From contig NZ_CAKSNX010000004.1 of the NCBI RefSeq assembly GCF_934476685.1, positions 1 to 64,000 on the forward strand: DNA of 64,000 bases. Reading direction: 5' to 3'. The notes below the pieces were generated by a model. The model made no database searches, had not been told where the DNA came from, and saw nothing but the letters and a program-made list of their open reading frames with translations. Numbering within the stretch: position 1 is the first letter of the stretch; every line of letters starts with the position of its first letter. Position numbers and translations under genes: made by a program. The DNA is from an uncultured Ruminococcus sp. (lineage in GTDB: Bacteria > Bacillota > Clostridia > Oscillospirales > Ruminococcaceae). Shown piece by piece: positions 26,981 to 35,868 of this stretch.

Positions 26981-28744
26981 TTAAACCGCCCCCTTTTCAA
27001 ATCCTTCGTTCTGGAGCATATAAACTTCGTAATAGTAGCCCTTTTGTGCCAGAAGTTCGTCATGCGTACCCATTTCTTTTATCTTTCCGTTTTCAAGAAT
27101 TATTATCTTATCAGCATTCTTTGCAGATGAAATTCTTTGAGCAATTATAATTTTAGTGCAACTGAAATCTAGATTTTCAAGGCTTTTTTGGATATGTGCT
27201 TCGGTTTCCATATCTACTGCGGAAGTTGTATCATCAAGTATAAGTACGGACGGCTTTATTGCTAATGCTCGTGCAAGTGATATACGCTGTTTCTGTCCGC
27301 CTGAAAGTCCAACACCACGTTCGCCGATGAGGGTTTCGTATCCATCAGGCATCTTTGTTATAAAACTGTCAGCCGCCGCAAGCTCCGCATATTTCTTTAC
27401 ATCTTCTTCAGACATATCTGAATCGCCGTATGCAATATTTCCGTCAATGGTATCTGAGTACAGTAAAACATCCTGCGCCGCCATTCCGATATTGCTACGA
27501 AGTTGTTTAAGTTTATAAAGATGTACATTTGTGCCGTCAACAAGTACCTCACCAGAACTGCAGTCATAAAATCTTGGAATAAGATTTATAAGCGTAGTTT
27601 TTCCTGAGCCTGTTTCACCCATGATAGCAACCGTTTCTCCTGCGTTTACCTTGAAAGAGATATCATCAAGCACTTTTTTAGAATTGTATGCAAATGAAAC
27701 GTTTTTAAATTCTATTTCACCTTTTAATCTTTCTGAGTGCTGTACAGCGTCAGATCTGTCTACGATCTTTGGTTTAGCATAATAGATTTCAATTATTTTC
27801 ATTGCCGATGCCATAAAACGCTGCAAGTCATTAACATAAATACCAAGGTTTCTTACAGGCTGAGCTATTGCCCATATAAGTCCTGAAATAGCAATATATT
27901 GTCCCATTGTAAGAGAACCTATGATAAGAAAAATTCCGCCGCCGAGAAGCATTATAACAGAAAGTACGTTTGCAAAGCTTTCCATATAAGGTGAGAATTT
28001 AAGCCAGAGCAGGGAAGCCTTTTTGTTTGCCTCTGAAAAGTCTTCGCTTGATTTTAAGAATTTTTCCTTTTCATATTCTTCTCTTGCAAAGGCTTTTACA
28101 ACTCTGTTGCCTGAAATATTCTCCTGTGCGTCTGTGTTCATTTTTGCAAGCTTTTCACGCTGCGTCACATATACAGGACCCGAAACCCTTTTAAAAACAA
28201 CTGTGACCGCAAAAATAAAAGGTGTGACTGCGAAGAGCAGCAAAGCCATCTTCCAGTTTATGATGAAGAAGTAAACCATTGATGCAGTGAAAAGGGAAAA
28301 AGATTCTACAATACCTTTAAATACCCATGAAACGGCATGGCGAACCATATCAAGATCACCCGTTAGACGTGTCATAAGATCGCCTGTTCGGTTTTTATCA
28401 TAGAAATCCATATCCTGTGTCTGAACCCGCTTAAACAAATGATTTCTTATCTTTACTATCATTCCCTGAGAAGATATCTCGTAGGTCATATTACAGCCAT
28501 ACTGACAGACAGTACGGATCAATGTAAAAACGATCATTCCTATCAGCAGCATTATAAAACCATGTCTGTCATTTGCAAGGTTTTCTGCTGCATTTTCACC
28601 GGTTATGTAACGATCAACTATCTGCGAACTGAAATAAGGCGTAGTAAGATACAGAACATTACAAGCCAGTGAAAGTATAAGCGCAGCTATGTATACTTTC
28701 CTGTAACCCTTCAGATTATGCCACAGCCATTTTATCTGAAACAT
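26981..28744 (-). CDS. ABC exporter half-transporter, degenerate-site subunit
   Basis: A 587-residue exporter half: six membrane segments (about 15-320) and an ATP-binding domain with Walker A G-E-T-G-S-G-K-T-T and signature L-S-G-G-Q-K-Q-R. Walker B is V-L-I-L-D-D, with Asp in the place of the catalytic Glu, and the H-loop is I-I-A-Q-R, with Gln for His. Both changes in one subunit mark the non-hydrolysing site of heterodimeric exporters. It is the first gene of the pair, and the second gene begins at the next base after its stop. The start follows a good ggagg. The promoter lies about 120-150 bp upstream. Confidence 0.92.
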   Translation of the reverse strand: MFQIKWLWHNLKGYRKVYIAALILSLACNVLYLTTPYFSSQIVDRYITGENAAENLANDRHGFIMLLIGMIVFTLIRTVCQYGCNMTYEISSQGMIVKIRNHLFKRVQTQDMDFYDKNRTGDLMTRLTGDLDMVRHAVSWVFKGIVESFSLFTASMVYFFIINWKMALLLFAVTPFIFAVTVVFKRVSGPVYVTQREKLAKMNTDAQENISGNRVVKAFAREEYEKEKFLKSSEDFSEANKKASLLWLKFSPYMESFANVLSVIMLLGGGIFLIIGSLTMGQYIAISGLIWAIAQPVRNLGIYVNDLQRFMASAMKIIEIYYAKPKIVDRSDAVQHSERLKGEIEFKNVSFAYNSKKVLDDISFKVNAGETVAIMGETGSGKTTLINLIPRFYDCSSGEVLVDGTNVHLYKLKQLRSNIGMAAQDVLLYSDTIDGNIAYGDSDMSEEDVKKYAELAAADSFITKMPDGYETLIGERGVGLSGGQKQRISLARALAIKPSVLILDDTTSAVDMETEAHIQKSLENLDFSCTKIIIAQRISSAKNADKIIILENGKIKEMGTHDELLAQKGYYYEVYMLQNEGFEKGAV

Positions 28745-28866
28745 ATAAACAACCTCCTTTTAACTTCATAACTTCTAAAATTACAATAATTGATAATGAT
28801 GCCGTTAACTAATTTTTGAATTGCAATATAAAAATATGAAAGCAACATCATTTTTGATCTTAGGTA

Positions 28867-28895
28867 ATTATATACTCATAAATCATCATTGTCAA
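28867..28895 (-). promoter_or_regulatory. promoter of the ABC exporter operon
   Basis: On the minus strand: TTGACA (complement of 28890-28895), 17 bp, TATAAT (complement of 28867-28872), a perfect consensus. It leaves an untranslated leader of about 115 bases (28745-28860) that is AT-rich. The rest of 28896-29085 shows no gene. Confidence 0.85.
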
Positions 28896-29080
28896 TAGAT
28901 TTTCTGAATTTTTTATAGGTGAAAATAACGAAATATAACCTTGATGTATGTGCATTTTTCATCTTATACTACAAAATGTTATTATATATAAATAAGACAA
29001 AAATAAAATACAATGTTAATCGTTTACGATAGATATATGATTAAATTAATATTATATATATAAAACTATTAACACTATAA

Positions 29081-29127
29081 TATAAAAAGCACAGCTTTCT
29101 ACTCACTGAAATAGAAAGCTGTGCTTA
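29081..29127 (-). terminator. terminator of the TtcA-like gene
   Basis: A perfect 15-bp stem (29089-29103 with 29113-29127). On the minus strand it is followed by five T. It stands 13 bases after the stop of the TtcA-like gene. Confidence 0.9.
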
Positions 29128-29139
29128 AGCTATTATGCT

Positions 29140-29994
29140 TTAAATTTTATTTGTAAAACTGTCGTATCTGTCAAGAAATTCATGACGCTCGCCGTTTTGC
29201 GAATATGCGATTATGGTGCGAAGATTTACATTATATACGCTCTTAAAAATATTGTTCTCAATATTAGAGTTAGTGTGACGGAAACGTGTCATAAGCTCCT
29301 TGGTGTTTTTCTTCCTTTCAAGATAATGCTTTATCTGCCGGTTGTCAGAAAAAACTGTATCACAGAAAATGCCCTGAGTAAGTTCAAGTGAGTTATATCT
29401 TACAAAGTCATCAAGAAATTCTTCTTTGACCATATACATAGGTCTTATTACCTTGACATTTTTATTTTCATCAAAGGTGATTTTCGGCATTGGAGTTTCC
29501 ACTTTGGCATCATATACCATACTTGAAAAATTGTATTCTATAACATCATCAAAATTATCAGCCAAAGCAAGCTTATTACAGCCAAGTTCCTGCGCCTGAT
29601 CTAACAGCACGGTTAGTCTAAGTTTTTCATATTCGCTGATTACATTTTCCGCAGTCAGAGCTTTTTCCACTATATTTTTTGAAAATGTTTTTACAGGGAT
29701 ATCAAGTTTAGCAAATGTGTTAAGTATCTTACTTTTTTCTTCCTCTGAATATCCCGTATCAGCAAAAATATACTCAATGTCAAACTTTACTGCGGAGTAA
29801 TGCTGCAAATGTTTCATGCAGATCGCCATGACCAATGAACTTTTTCCGCCTGACAATGCCAAAGCTATCTTGTCGTTTTCTTCAATAAGACTATAATCTT
29901 TAAGACCCATAACAAACTTGTTCCAAAGATCTTTTCGGTATTTTTTTATTACACTGCGTTCAGCAAGCTGAGCGTATGATAAATTTCTTGCCAT
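29140..29994 (-). CDS. divergent TtcA-like PP-loop ATPase
   Basis: A 284-residue protein of the PP-loop ATP pyrophosphatase fold, most like TtcA (tRNA 2-thiocytidine synthesis). The PP-loop reads A-L-S-G-G-K-S-S, where TtcA has S-G-G-K-D-S. The region A-L-A-D-N-F-D-D-V-I-E matches the TtcA metal-site segment G-H-H-x-D-D-x-x-E. The C-x-x-C and third Cys that hold the 4Fe-4S cluster in TtcA are not present; the only cysteines are isolated. It may act on another substrate. ATG 29994 (M-A-R-N-L-S) is used, with aaggat upstream; the frame is open from 30036. It is a single gene between two terminators. Confidence 0.75.
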   Translation of the reverse strand: MARNLSYAQLAERSVIKKYRKDLWNKFVMGLKDYSLIEENDKIALALSGGKSSLVMAICMKHLQHYSAVKFDIEYIFADTGYSEEEKSKILNTFAKLDIPVKTFSKNIVEKALTAENVISEYEKLRLTVLLDQAQELGCNKLALADNFDDVIEYNFSSMVYDAKVETPMPKITFDENKNVKVIRPMYMVKEEFLDDFVRYNSLELTQGIFCDTVFSDNRQIKHYLERKKNTKELMTRFRHTNSNIENNIFKSVYNVNLRTIIAYSQNGERHEFLDRYDSFTNKI

Positions 29995-30068
29995 AAATAC
30001 ATATCCTTTCAAATCAATAATATTATTATACAACATAAATCCTGTTACGTCAATAAGCCATTAACATA

Positions 30069-30097
30069 AAAAGTCGCTCCGAATATATCAGAGCGAC
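30069..30097 (-). terminator. terminator of the cell-surface cluster
   Basis: gtcgctc (30073-30079) pairs with gagcgac (30091-30097). On the minus strand it is followed by a T-run (complement of 30068-30072). It stands 8 bases after the stop of the small membrane protein gene. Confidence 0.8.
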
Positions 30098-30104
30098 CAT
30101 TGTA

Positions 30105-30353
30105 TCATTCATATTTATCTTCTTTTTTGCAGTTATTGCTGTCTGCTTTAACAGAGTCATATTTTCTTTCGTAGTATACATTCATAATTGAAGTTATGAT
30201 AGCAAGTATGCAAAAAATCAGTAAGAGCTTGTTAGAAGCTTTTCTATTAATAAAATTCATAACAGGATTAAGTATGTCAAGTATCCAGAATACGATAAAC
30301 ATTCCTGCAAGAATAATCGTTATATGAGGAAGTATCCTGTTTATACGTTTCAT
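30105..30353 (-). CDS. small two-helix membrane protein
   Basis: An 82-residue protein with two predicted membrane segments (about 9-31 and 42-60) and a charged C-terminal tail. The ribosome site ggaggg lies within the end of the preceding gene, and the ATG at 30353 stands 2 bases after that stop, so the two are translationally linked. It is the last gene of the cluster GT2-GtrA, phosphodiester glycosidase, small membrane protein. No family was recognised. A helper role in the export or anchoring of a surface glycan is conceivable from the context alone. Confidence 0.75.
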   Translation of the reverse strand: MKRINRILPHITIILAGMFIVFWILDILNPVMNFINRKASNKLLLIFCILAIITSIMNVYYERKYDSVKADSNNCKKEDKYE

Positions 30354-30355
30354 AA

Positions 30356-31495
30356 TTACCCTCCAATGTAAATAATATCGCTTATGTCACGTCCGCCGCC
30401 GTCAGGCTGGTTGATAATTTCGCCGTCAAAATACATCATTGCTGATTTTCCGCCATCAAGGTTATATGCATATTTGCAGCCTTCGTCAGACATTATGGCG
30501 GCCAGTTCGCTCAAAGTTGCTCCTTTGGAGTATCCTTCATTTCTTCCGTCTACTGTGACGAAAATATAATGACCAGGTTCACAGTATCCTATTGCAGAAC
30601 GTGGATTACTGCTGTTAAGATAAGTCGTTGTATTAAAAGATGATAGTACATTTCCGTTTCCGTCTAAAAGCTGCGGTCCAAAGCACCAAGCCTGCCATGC
30701 GCCTAGTGCTATAACGGTATCTGCGTTGAATTCGTCAGCAGAATAGGTCTTTACTGTTCCGTCAGTGAACAATACGCATACATCGGCATCATTAAGGTTA
30801 TCTCTGTATTTTACACCGTTGCGTATAACGATACCTTCTTCGGTATTTCCATAGAAATCTCCGTTTATTGCCCATATTGCATCATGCGTCCGAGCCATTT
30901 GACTAACATTTGACTTGATATTTTTTCCGTAAGTATCATTAGCAAACGCTGTCTTTATAACTCCGGCATTTGTAACATAAACGTCTGCAACGTAATATGT
31001 TATCTTTTCGCTGCCTTCACCGACTGATTTTTTATAAATGGTTATCTCAGCATCATCTCCCGTATAGCTGTCTATTTGTTCAGAGGTGACACTTGCGTTT
31101 GTAATACTGCTTATTGCATTCTGATCGGATTCATACTGGTCTGTGCCTGTGTTATCATACCAGTTAGCAGTAGTCCTTTTCGGCTTTTTTTCTGTCTGAG
31201 GTGCAGTAGTTGTTACTGTCGGCTGAGATGTTGCAACTGAACTGCTATCCTGAGATGATGTTTCAGAATCATCAGAACTGCTGTCCGTATCAGAATTTTT
31301 GCTTGCTGACGGAAGTTCAAAAGTATTTTCCGTCTGACTGTCAACCTGTGCAACAACTGTTCCGTTTGTGTTGCCCGAATGCGGCATAACATAATCAAAA
31401 AGCATAAATACTCCAACAGCCGCCGCCATAAGTATCGTGTCTGTGATTATCATTGCCCATACTGGCATTCTTCTGCTTTTGCTTGCGTTTTTCAT
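30356..31495 (-). CDS. phosphodiester glycosidase (NAGPA) domain protein
   Basis: A 379-residue protein with one N-terminal membrane segment (about 12-33), a Ser/Thr-rich stalk (about 45-105) and a C-terminal NAGPA domain. The domain shows A-I-N-G-D-F-Y, F-V-T-V-D-G-R-N and N-L-D-G-G-K-S-A, matching the family of bacterial GlcNAc-1-phosphodiester glycosidases and exopolysaccharide-associated proteins. It should lie outside the membrane and act on phosphodiester-linked sugars, perhaps teichoic acid-like polymers. Its start overlaps the stop of the glycosyltransferase gene by 4 bp (ATGA). The small membrane gene follows by 2 bp. Confidence 0.88.
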   Translation of the reverse strand: MKNASKSRRMPVWAMIITDTILMAAAVGVFMLFDYVMPHSGNTNGTVVAQVDSQTENTFELPSASKNSDTDSSSDDSETSSQDSSSVATSQPTVTTTAPQTEKKPKRTTANWYDNTGTDQYESDQNAISSITNASVTSEQIDSYTGDDAEITIYKKSVGEGSEKITYYVADVYVTNAGVIKTAFANDTYGKNIKSNVSQMARTHDAIWAINGDFYGNTEEGIVIRNGVKYRDNLNDADVCVLFTDGTVKTYSADEFNADTVIALGAWQAWCFGPQLLDGNGNVLSSFNTTTYLNSSNPRSAIGYCEPGHYIFVTVDGRNEGYSKGATLSELAAIMSDEGCKYAYNLDGGKSAMMYFDGEIINQPDGGGRDISDIIYIGG

Positions 31496-32544
31496 TTTGC
31501 AGATTCAATTCCTTTCTCTTCTTTTGCAAAAACGAAAGATCTTTGAATTACCCAGTTAAAGAAAAACAGGATAATTTCTATTATGATTTTGGCTATAAAC
31601 TTGTTCTTTATCAGATATGATGTACAAAGCTTCAGCAGTACAGTGTTAAGTGTCAATATTCCGGCCGCAACAAGAAAATATTTGCCCGCAGTTTTTACAA
31701 CACTGCCTTTGTTTTTAAATACAAATTTTTTATTCAGTGTGAAATTAAAGCATGAACTTATTATTCTTGCACCGATATTTGACTTTGTAACACTGTTTGT
31801 TAAAATAATAAAACCACTGTAAAAAGTATAGTCCACAAGGAAACTAAGGAGGGACGAGCATGAGAATTTCAGTATGTCTTTATATATCCTGAATGAATCT
31901 TTTATAGGATTGAAATGTGATGTTTCGTTTTTGCCTATGTAAACAGTTTCTATCGGGACTTCGAAAAATTCTATATGTTCTCTTGCACACTCTAAAAGCA
32001 TATTCATTTCAAATTCATATCGTTCACCCTTTATACCAAGCATAAAAGGAATAAATTTATCTGTGAATCCTCTGAGTCCTGTCTGCGTGTCACTTACCTT
32101 TACACCTGCTGCCAGAGCGAATACAAGCTTAGTAACATTATTTCCGAATTTACTCCTTGCAGGTATCTTGCCTGTGAATTTACGGCAGCCCATAATAAGC
32201 TTGTCCGGATTTTCCGTTAACGCTGCGGCAATGCGTTTTATATCATGTATTTTGTGCTGTCCGTCAGCGTCAACTATAATTATCCCAATATTATCATCAT
32301 TGCTATCAGCGATAAATTTCAGAGCTGTTTTAATACCTGCGCCTTTTCCTCTGTTTACTTCATGTTTAAGAATAGTAGCTTTTTCAGAGGCTTTTTCAAA
32401 TAATTCATCTTTATCCTTTCCGCTGCCATCGTTTATAACGACAATTTTATAATCGGTCTGAGATGATATATCATCTATTATTCCAAGCATTTTTTCATCA
32501 GGTTCATATGCTGGTATAATAATATAAAATTTCTGAGGCGACAT
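31492..32544 (-). CDS. GT2 glycosyltransferase fused to GtrA-like membrane domain
   Basis: A 350-residue fusion. The N-terminal part (about 1-215) is a family 2 glycosyltransferase of the dolichyl-/undecaprenyl-phosphate type: I-I-P-A-Y-E-P, V-I-N-D-G-S-G-K-D, I-I-V-D-A-D-G-Q-H (the D-x-D). The C-terminal part (about 225-340) is a four-helix GtrA-like domain, often a flippase for the lipid-linked sugar. ATG 32544 is used; agaggga lies before it and the conserved domain starts there. The frame is open to 32694, but that part overlaps the terminator of sigE. It probably makes and flips a polyprenyl-phosphate sugar for surface glycan. Confidence 0.88.
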   Translation of the reverse strand: MSPQKFYIIIPAYEPDEKMLGIIDDISSQTDYKIVVINDGSGKDKDELFEKASEKATILKHEVNRGKGAGIKTALKFIADSNDDNIGIIIVDADGQHKIHDIKRIAAALTENPDKLIMGCRKFTGKIPARSKFGNNVTKLVFALAAGVKVSDTQTGLRGFTDKFIPFMLGIKGERYEFEMNMLLECAREHIEFFEVPIETVYIGKNETSHFNPIKDSFRIYKDILKFSCSSLLSFLVDYTFYSGFIILTNSVTKSNIGARIISSCFNFTLNKKFVFKNKGSVVKTAGKYFLVAAGILTLNTVLLKLCTSYLIKNKFIAKIIIEIILFFFNWVIQRSFVFAKEEKGIESAK

Positions 32545-32647
32545 ATTTTCCCTCTTTTCATACAAATTTATACTGTACTCTACAGCTTTACACATTATTA
32601 TAGCACAGATACTTAAAAAATACAATAATTTCGTTTGATTTTGCATG

Positions 32648-32675
32648 AAAAAAAGCGGCATTTTACAGCCGCTTT
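32648..32675 (-). terminator. terminator of spoIIGA-sigE
   Basis: aaagcggc (32652-32659) pairs with gccgcttt (32668-32675). On the minus strand seven T follow. It stands 2 bases after the sigE stop. Confidence 0.9.
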
Positions 32676-32677
32676 GG

Positions 32678-33400
32678 TCAGCATATCTTTTCAAGATTGC
32701 TTCGTATAGATTTTATTATTCTTTTTTCAAGTCTAGAAATATATGATTGTGAAATACCTACTGTATCAGCTACTTGCTTTTGTGTCATTTCCTTGCCGTT
32801 TACAAGACCAAAACGCATTTGCATTATCTGTTTTTCTCGTTCGTCAAGCTTGTCTATCTCTTTTTTCAGCAGCTGTCTTTCCACCTCATTTTCTATACCT
32901 CTGTTTACCGTGTCATCATCTGTGCCGAGAATATCTGAAAGCAGAAGTTCATTTCCGTCCCAGTCGATGTTAAGCGGTTCGTCAATAGATATTTCATTTC
33001 TGTGCTGAGAAGATTTTCGGAGAAACATAAGTATCTCGTTTTCAATGCACCTTGACGCATATGTAGCAAGCTTTATATTTTTTTCGGGACAAAATGTCTT
33101 TACCGCTTTTATAAGACCGATAGAACCTATAGAAATAAGATCTTCCATACCTATCCCTGTTGATTCAAATTTCTTAGCAATGTATACCACCAATCTGAGA
33201 TTGTGTACTATTAAAAGTTCTCTTGCTTTTTTTTCGTCAGTTTTTAAAAGTTCAAAAGTTTCTGCCTCTTCATCTTTTGTCAGCGGGGGAGGGAGTGAGT
33301 CAGCACCATTGATGTAATCTACACAGTCCTGAACATTTGATCCTGTAATTTTTGTGATTAAAGATGTGATCTCTCTTTTGATCTGTTTTAATATACCCAT
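32678..33400 (-). CDS. sigE: sporulation sigma factor SigE
   Basis: A 240-residue sigma-70-type factor, the normal length for pro-sigma-E. Region 2 is visible at about 90-130 (L-I-S-I-G-S-I-G-L-I-K-A-V and Y-A-S-R-C-I-E-N-E-I-L-M) and region 4 at the C-terminus (V-A-D-T-V-G-I-S-Q-S-Y-I-S-R-L-E-K-R). The N-terminal pro-sequence of about 27 residues, removed by SpoIIGA, is present. It directs mother-cell gene expression after asymmetric division. spoIIGA lies 18 bp upstream on the same strand, the conserved pair of spore formers. Together with spoIIP it indicates at least part of a sporulation programme. Confidence 0.95.
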   Translation of the reverse strand: MGILKQIKREITSLITKITGSNVQDCVDYINGADSLPPPLTKDEEAETFELLKTDEKKARELLIVHNLRLVVYIAKKFESTGIGMEDLISIGSIGLIKAVKTFCPEKNIKLATYASRCIENEILMFLRKSSQHRNEISIDEPLNIDWDGNELLLSDILGTDDDTVNRGIENEVERQLLKKEIDKLDEREKQIMQMRFGLVNGKEMTQKQVADTVGISQSYISRLEKRIIKSIRSNLEKIC

Positions 33401-33418
33401 TTCTGCTCTCCTTTGGTT

Positions 33419-34249
33419 TTATTTTAAAAGTGTCGGGTCAAAGATGGCTCGTGATCTTGTATCATCTGATCTTAATATCCCCACACAGCATTTTATGTCA
33501 GTTTCATTTCCCATGTCATCTATAATAGTAACTTTTCCTTTTGATGTAACAGCCGCAAGTCCGCTGCCGTTCAGAGTGTTGTAAGGAACAAATCTGAAAC
33601 CCACATTCTGGTACAAGCTGATATCATCTAGGTTATAATAGTCATACATTTCATTGCAGCAAAACAATACAACAGGTTCACCTGTAAAACTGTCGCATAG
33701 TCTGTTTCCTGTATCTGCCACAGCGGACAAACATACTGTATAATCTCCGTTTTGATATACTGCTTTATAGCATACAGATCTGTTATGAAATCTTCTTACA
33801 ATATATTCGTATAACGTAAGAAGCAGATATGCGGATATAACGGCAGCTATAAGCTTGAAAAGTGAGATATCAAAATATGTAGTGTAATTTTTTACATATA
33901 TGATTTTGCTGTCTGATATCTGCCAGTATATAAAGATCATACCTGTGTATGCGATCCTTATTGCTAAGTAAATGAACAATGTTCTGAAAAATTCAGTCGC
34001 CTTGTTAAAGCGTACAGCCGTCAAAAGAGTTAAAATAATCCCGATCCATTTTATGATCGTTATTATCACAGCAGAAATATATGTTGAACCGTCCATAATT
34101 ATAACAAGCGAAAACAGACCGCCGATCAATGATGATACTGTAAATCCTGCGTTTGAAATACTTCTGTGGGTGATACGCTGTAAAGTTCTGAGGTAAACCA
34201 ATGTCATAATGCAGTTTGAGATTATTAATATATCAATATATATCTTCAT
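33419..34249 (-). CDS. spoIIGA: sigma-E processing peptidase SpoIIGA
   Basis: A 276-residue membrane protease: five predicted membrane segments (about 4-150) and a C-terminal domain with the aspartic-protease motif A-D-T-G-N-R-L (about residue 185). This is the form in SpoIIGA, which works as a dimer like retroviral proteases. It cleaves pro-sigma-E in the mother cell when signalled by SpoIIR. It is the first gene of the pair with sigE. The promoter has a 22-bp spacer and a Spo0A-like box, as in the spoIIG operon of Bacillus. Confidence 0.93.
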   Translation of the reverse strand: MKIYIDILIISNCIMTLVYLRTLQRITHRSISNAGFTVSSLIGGLFSLVIIMDGSTYISAVIITIIKWIGIILTLLTAVRFNKATEFFRTLFIYLAIRIAYTGMIFIYWQISDSKIIYVKNYTTYFDISLFKLIAAVISAYLLLTLYEYIVRRFHNRSVCYKAVYQNGDYTVCLSAVADTGNRLCDSFTGEPVVLFCCNEMYDYYNLDDISLYQNVGFRFVPYNTLNGSGLAAVTSKGKVTIIDDMGNETDIKCCVGILRSDDTRSRAIFDPTLLK

Positions 34250-34270
34250 CAGTCCACCTCCTATGTTTCT

Positions 34271-34304
34271 ATTATATCTGTTGGCAAGAAAAAATAATGT
34301 CGCA
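34271..34304 (-). promoter_or_regulatory. candidate Spo0A-controlled spoIIG promoter
   Basis: On the minus strand a -10 TATAAT (complement of 34271-34276) is preceded, at a 22-bp spacer, by TGCGAC. The plus-strand text there, TGTCGCA (34298-34304), matches the Spo0A box TGTCGAA in 6 of 7 bases. The spoIIG promoter of Bacillus subtilis has the same unusual 22-bp spacing with a Spo0A site over the -35. Confidence 0.6.
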
Positions 34305-34330
34305 GTCTGGGACTTGTATCTTTTAAAATA

Positions 34331-34369
34331 AAAAAAATCCTGCTGTACAGAATTAACTGCACAGCAGGA
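34331..34369 (-). terminator. terminator of the aminopeptidase gene
   Basis: tcctgctgt (34338-34346) pairs with acagcagga (34361-34369). On the minus strand seven T follow the stem. Confidence 0.9.
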
Positions 34370-34387
34370 AAGTGGTTTGTATTAAAT

Positions 34388-35797
34388 TTAGTCTGCAAAG
34401 AATACAGAGAAAGCCTTATATGCCATATAGGTGTCAAGTTTAGAAGTTACTTCAAAAGGAGCGTGCATTGAAAGCACAGGTACGCCAACATCTATTACGT
34501 CGAAATTGAGGTTAGCGATATACTGAGCGACAGTTCCGCCACCGCCGCCGTCAACCTTTCCGAGTTCGCCTGTCTGCCATATAACATCGTGAGCGTCAAA
34601 AAGATTTCTTATTCTGCCAACAAATTCAGCAGATGCGTCAGATGTTCCGGATTTACCTCTTGAACCTGTAAACTTTGTTGCAACAACACCATAGTTGATC
34701 TGAGAAGCATTTCTAATCTCGAATGGTTCAATGAAAGTAGGGTCAACAGCGGCATTTACATCAGCAGAAAGACACTCAGAAGCTGAGATAACTGTTCTAC
34801 CGTCAATACCATACGGCTTAGCAAGGTCAGCAATAAAGTATGGCAGATAAGAGCTGTTAAGACCGGTATTTCCGTCACTGCCTGTTTCTTCTTTATCTGT
34901 AAGAACCGTCATGCAGGTGTAATCAGGATCATTGCAATCAAGAATAGCCTGTAATGCTGTATAAGCGCAAACTCTGTCGTCCTGACCATATGCGCCTACC
35001 ATACTTCTGTCAAAACCAACATCACTTGCTTTAAATGCAGGAACAGCTTCAAGTTCAGCAGAAACAAAATCATCTTCAACAATGCCGTACTTGTCAAAGA
35101 GCAGCGACATGATATTAAGCTTGACCTTGTTTGATACCTTATCGTCTTTAAAAGGTCTTGAACCAATAAGCAGATTAAGCTCTTCACCCTTTATGATCTG
35201 CGGAGCAGGTCTTTTCATCTGAGAATCTGCAAGGTGAGGAAGTATATCTGTAACGCAGAAAACAGGATCGCCCTGATCTTCACCAATTCTTACTGTAACT
35301 TTTTCGCCGTTGCCTTTTACAACAACTCCATGAAGTGACATAGGAACAGTTGTCCACTGATACTTCTTTATACCGCCGTAGTAATGTGTTTTGAACAGGC
35401 AAAGTTCCTTGTCTTCATAAAGCGGATTTTGTTTAAGGTCAAGTCTTGGAGAGTCAATGTGTGCTGCTGCCAGTCTTACACCATCTTCAAGTGATCTTTT
35501 ACCCATAACAGTAAGTATAACTGCCTTTTCACGATTTACAAAATAGATCTTTTCGCCTGCGGCATATTTTTTGCCAGCCTCATATGGCTTAAAGCCCGCT
35601 TTTTCAGCAAGGATTACTGTCTGTGCGGCAGCCTCACGCTCTGTCTTGGCGTTATCAAGAAATGTCTTGTAGCCTTCGCAGAAAGCGTCAGCCTTATCAA
35701 GCTCATTATCGGAAATGCGGAGAATACCGTTTTTCTTATTGGAGAGCAGCTTGTCAGCTAAAAGCTCTCCGGCTGTTTTCTCATTGTTTTTATCCAT
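34388..35797 (-). CDS. M18-family aminopeptidase
   Basis: A 469-residue zinc aminopeptidase of family M18 (aspartyl aminopeptidase / ApeB type). The metal ligands and catalytic residues are visible: A-A-H-I-D-S-P-R (His), G-Q-D-D-R-V (Asp), D-K-E-E-T-G-S (Glu pair) and S-M-H-A-P-F-E (last His). The glycine stretch D-G-G-G-G-G-T is typical. It works in the cytoplasm on N-terminal residues of peptides, as part of peptide turnover. The start has ggagga upstream. It is followed by its own terminator and preceded by the lytic transglycosylase gene at 71 bp. Confidence 0.93.
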   Translation of the reverse strand: MDKNNEKTAGELLADKLLSNKKNGILRISDNELDKADAFCEGYKTFLDNAKTEREAAAQTVILAEKAGFKPYEAGKKYAAGEKIYFVNREKAVILTVMGKRSLEDGVRLAAAHIDSPRLDLKQNPLYEDKELCLFKTHYYGGIKKYQWTTVPMSLHGVVVKGNGEKVTVRIGEDQGDPVFCVTDILPHLADSQMKRPAPQIIKGEELNLLIGSRPFKDDKVSNKVKLNIMSLLFDKYGIVEDDFVSAELEAVPAFKASDVGFDRSMVGAYGQDDRVCAYTALQAILDCNDPDYTCMTVLTDKEETGSDGNTGLNSSYLPYFIADLAKPYGIDGRTVISASECLSADVNAAVDPTFIEPFEIRNASQINYGVVATKFTGSRGKSGTSDASAEFVGRIRNLFDAHDVIWQTGELGKVDGGGGGTVAQYIANLNFDVIDVGVPVLSMHAPFEVTSKLDTYMAYKAFSVFFAD

Positions 35798-35868
35798 TTT
35801 ATGTTCCTCCTGTCAGAATAAAATATATAAGCAGACGATTTGCTGTTAAAGCAGATCGCTGCTAAAAA

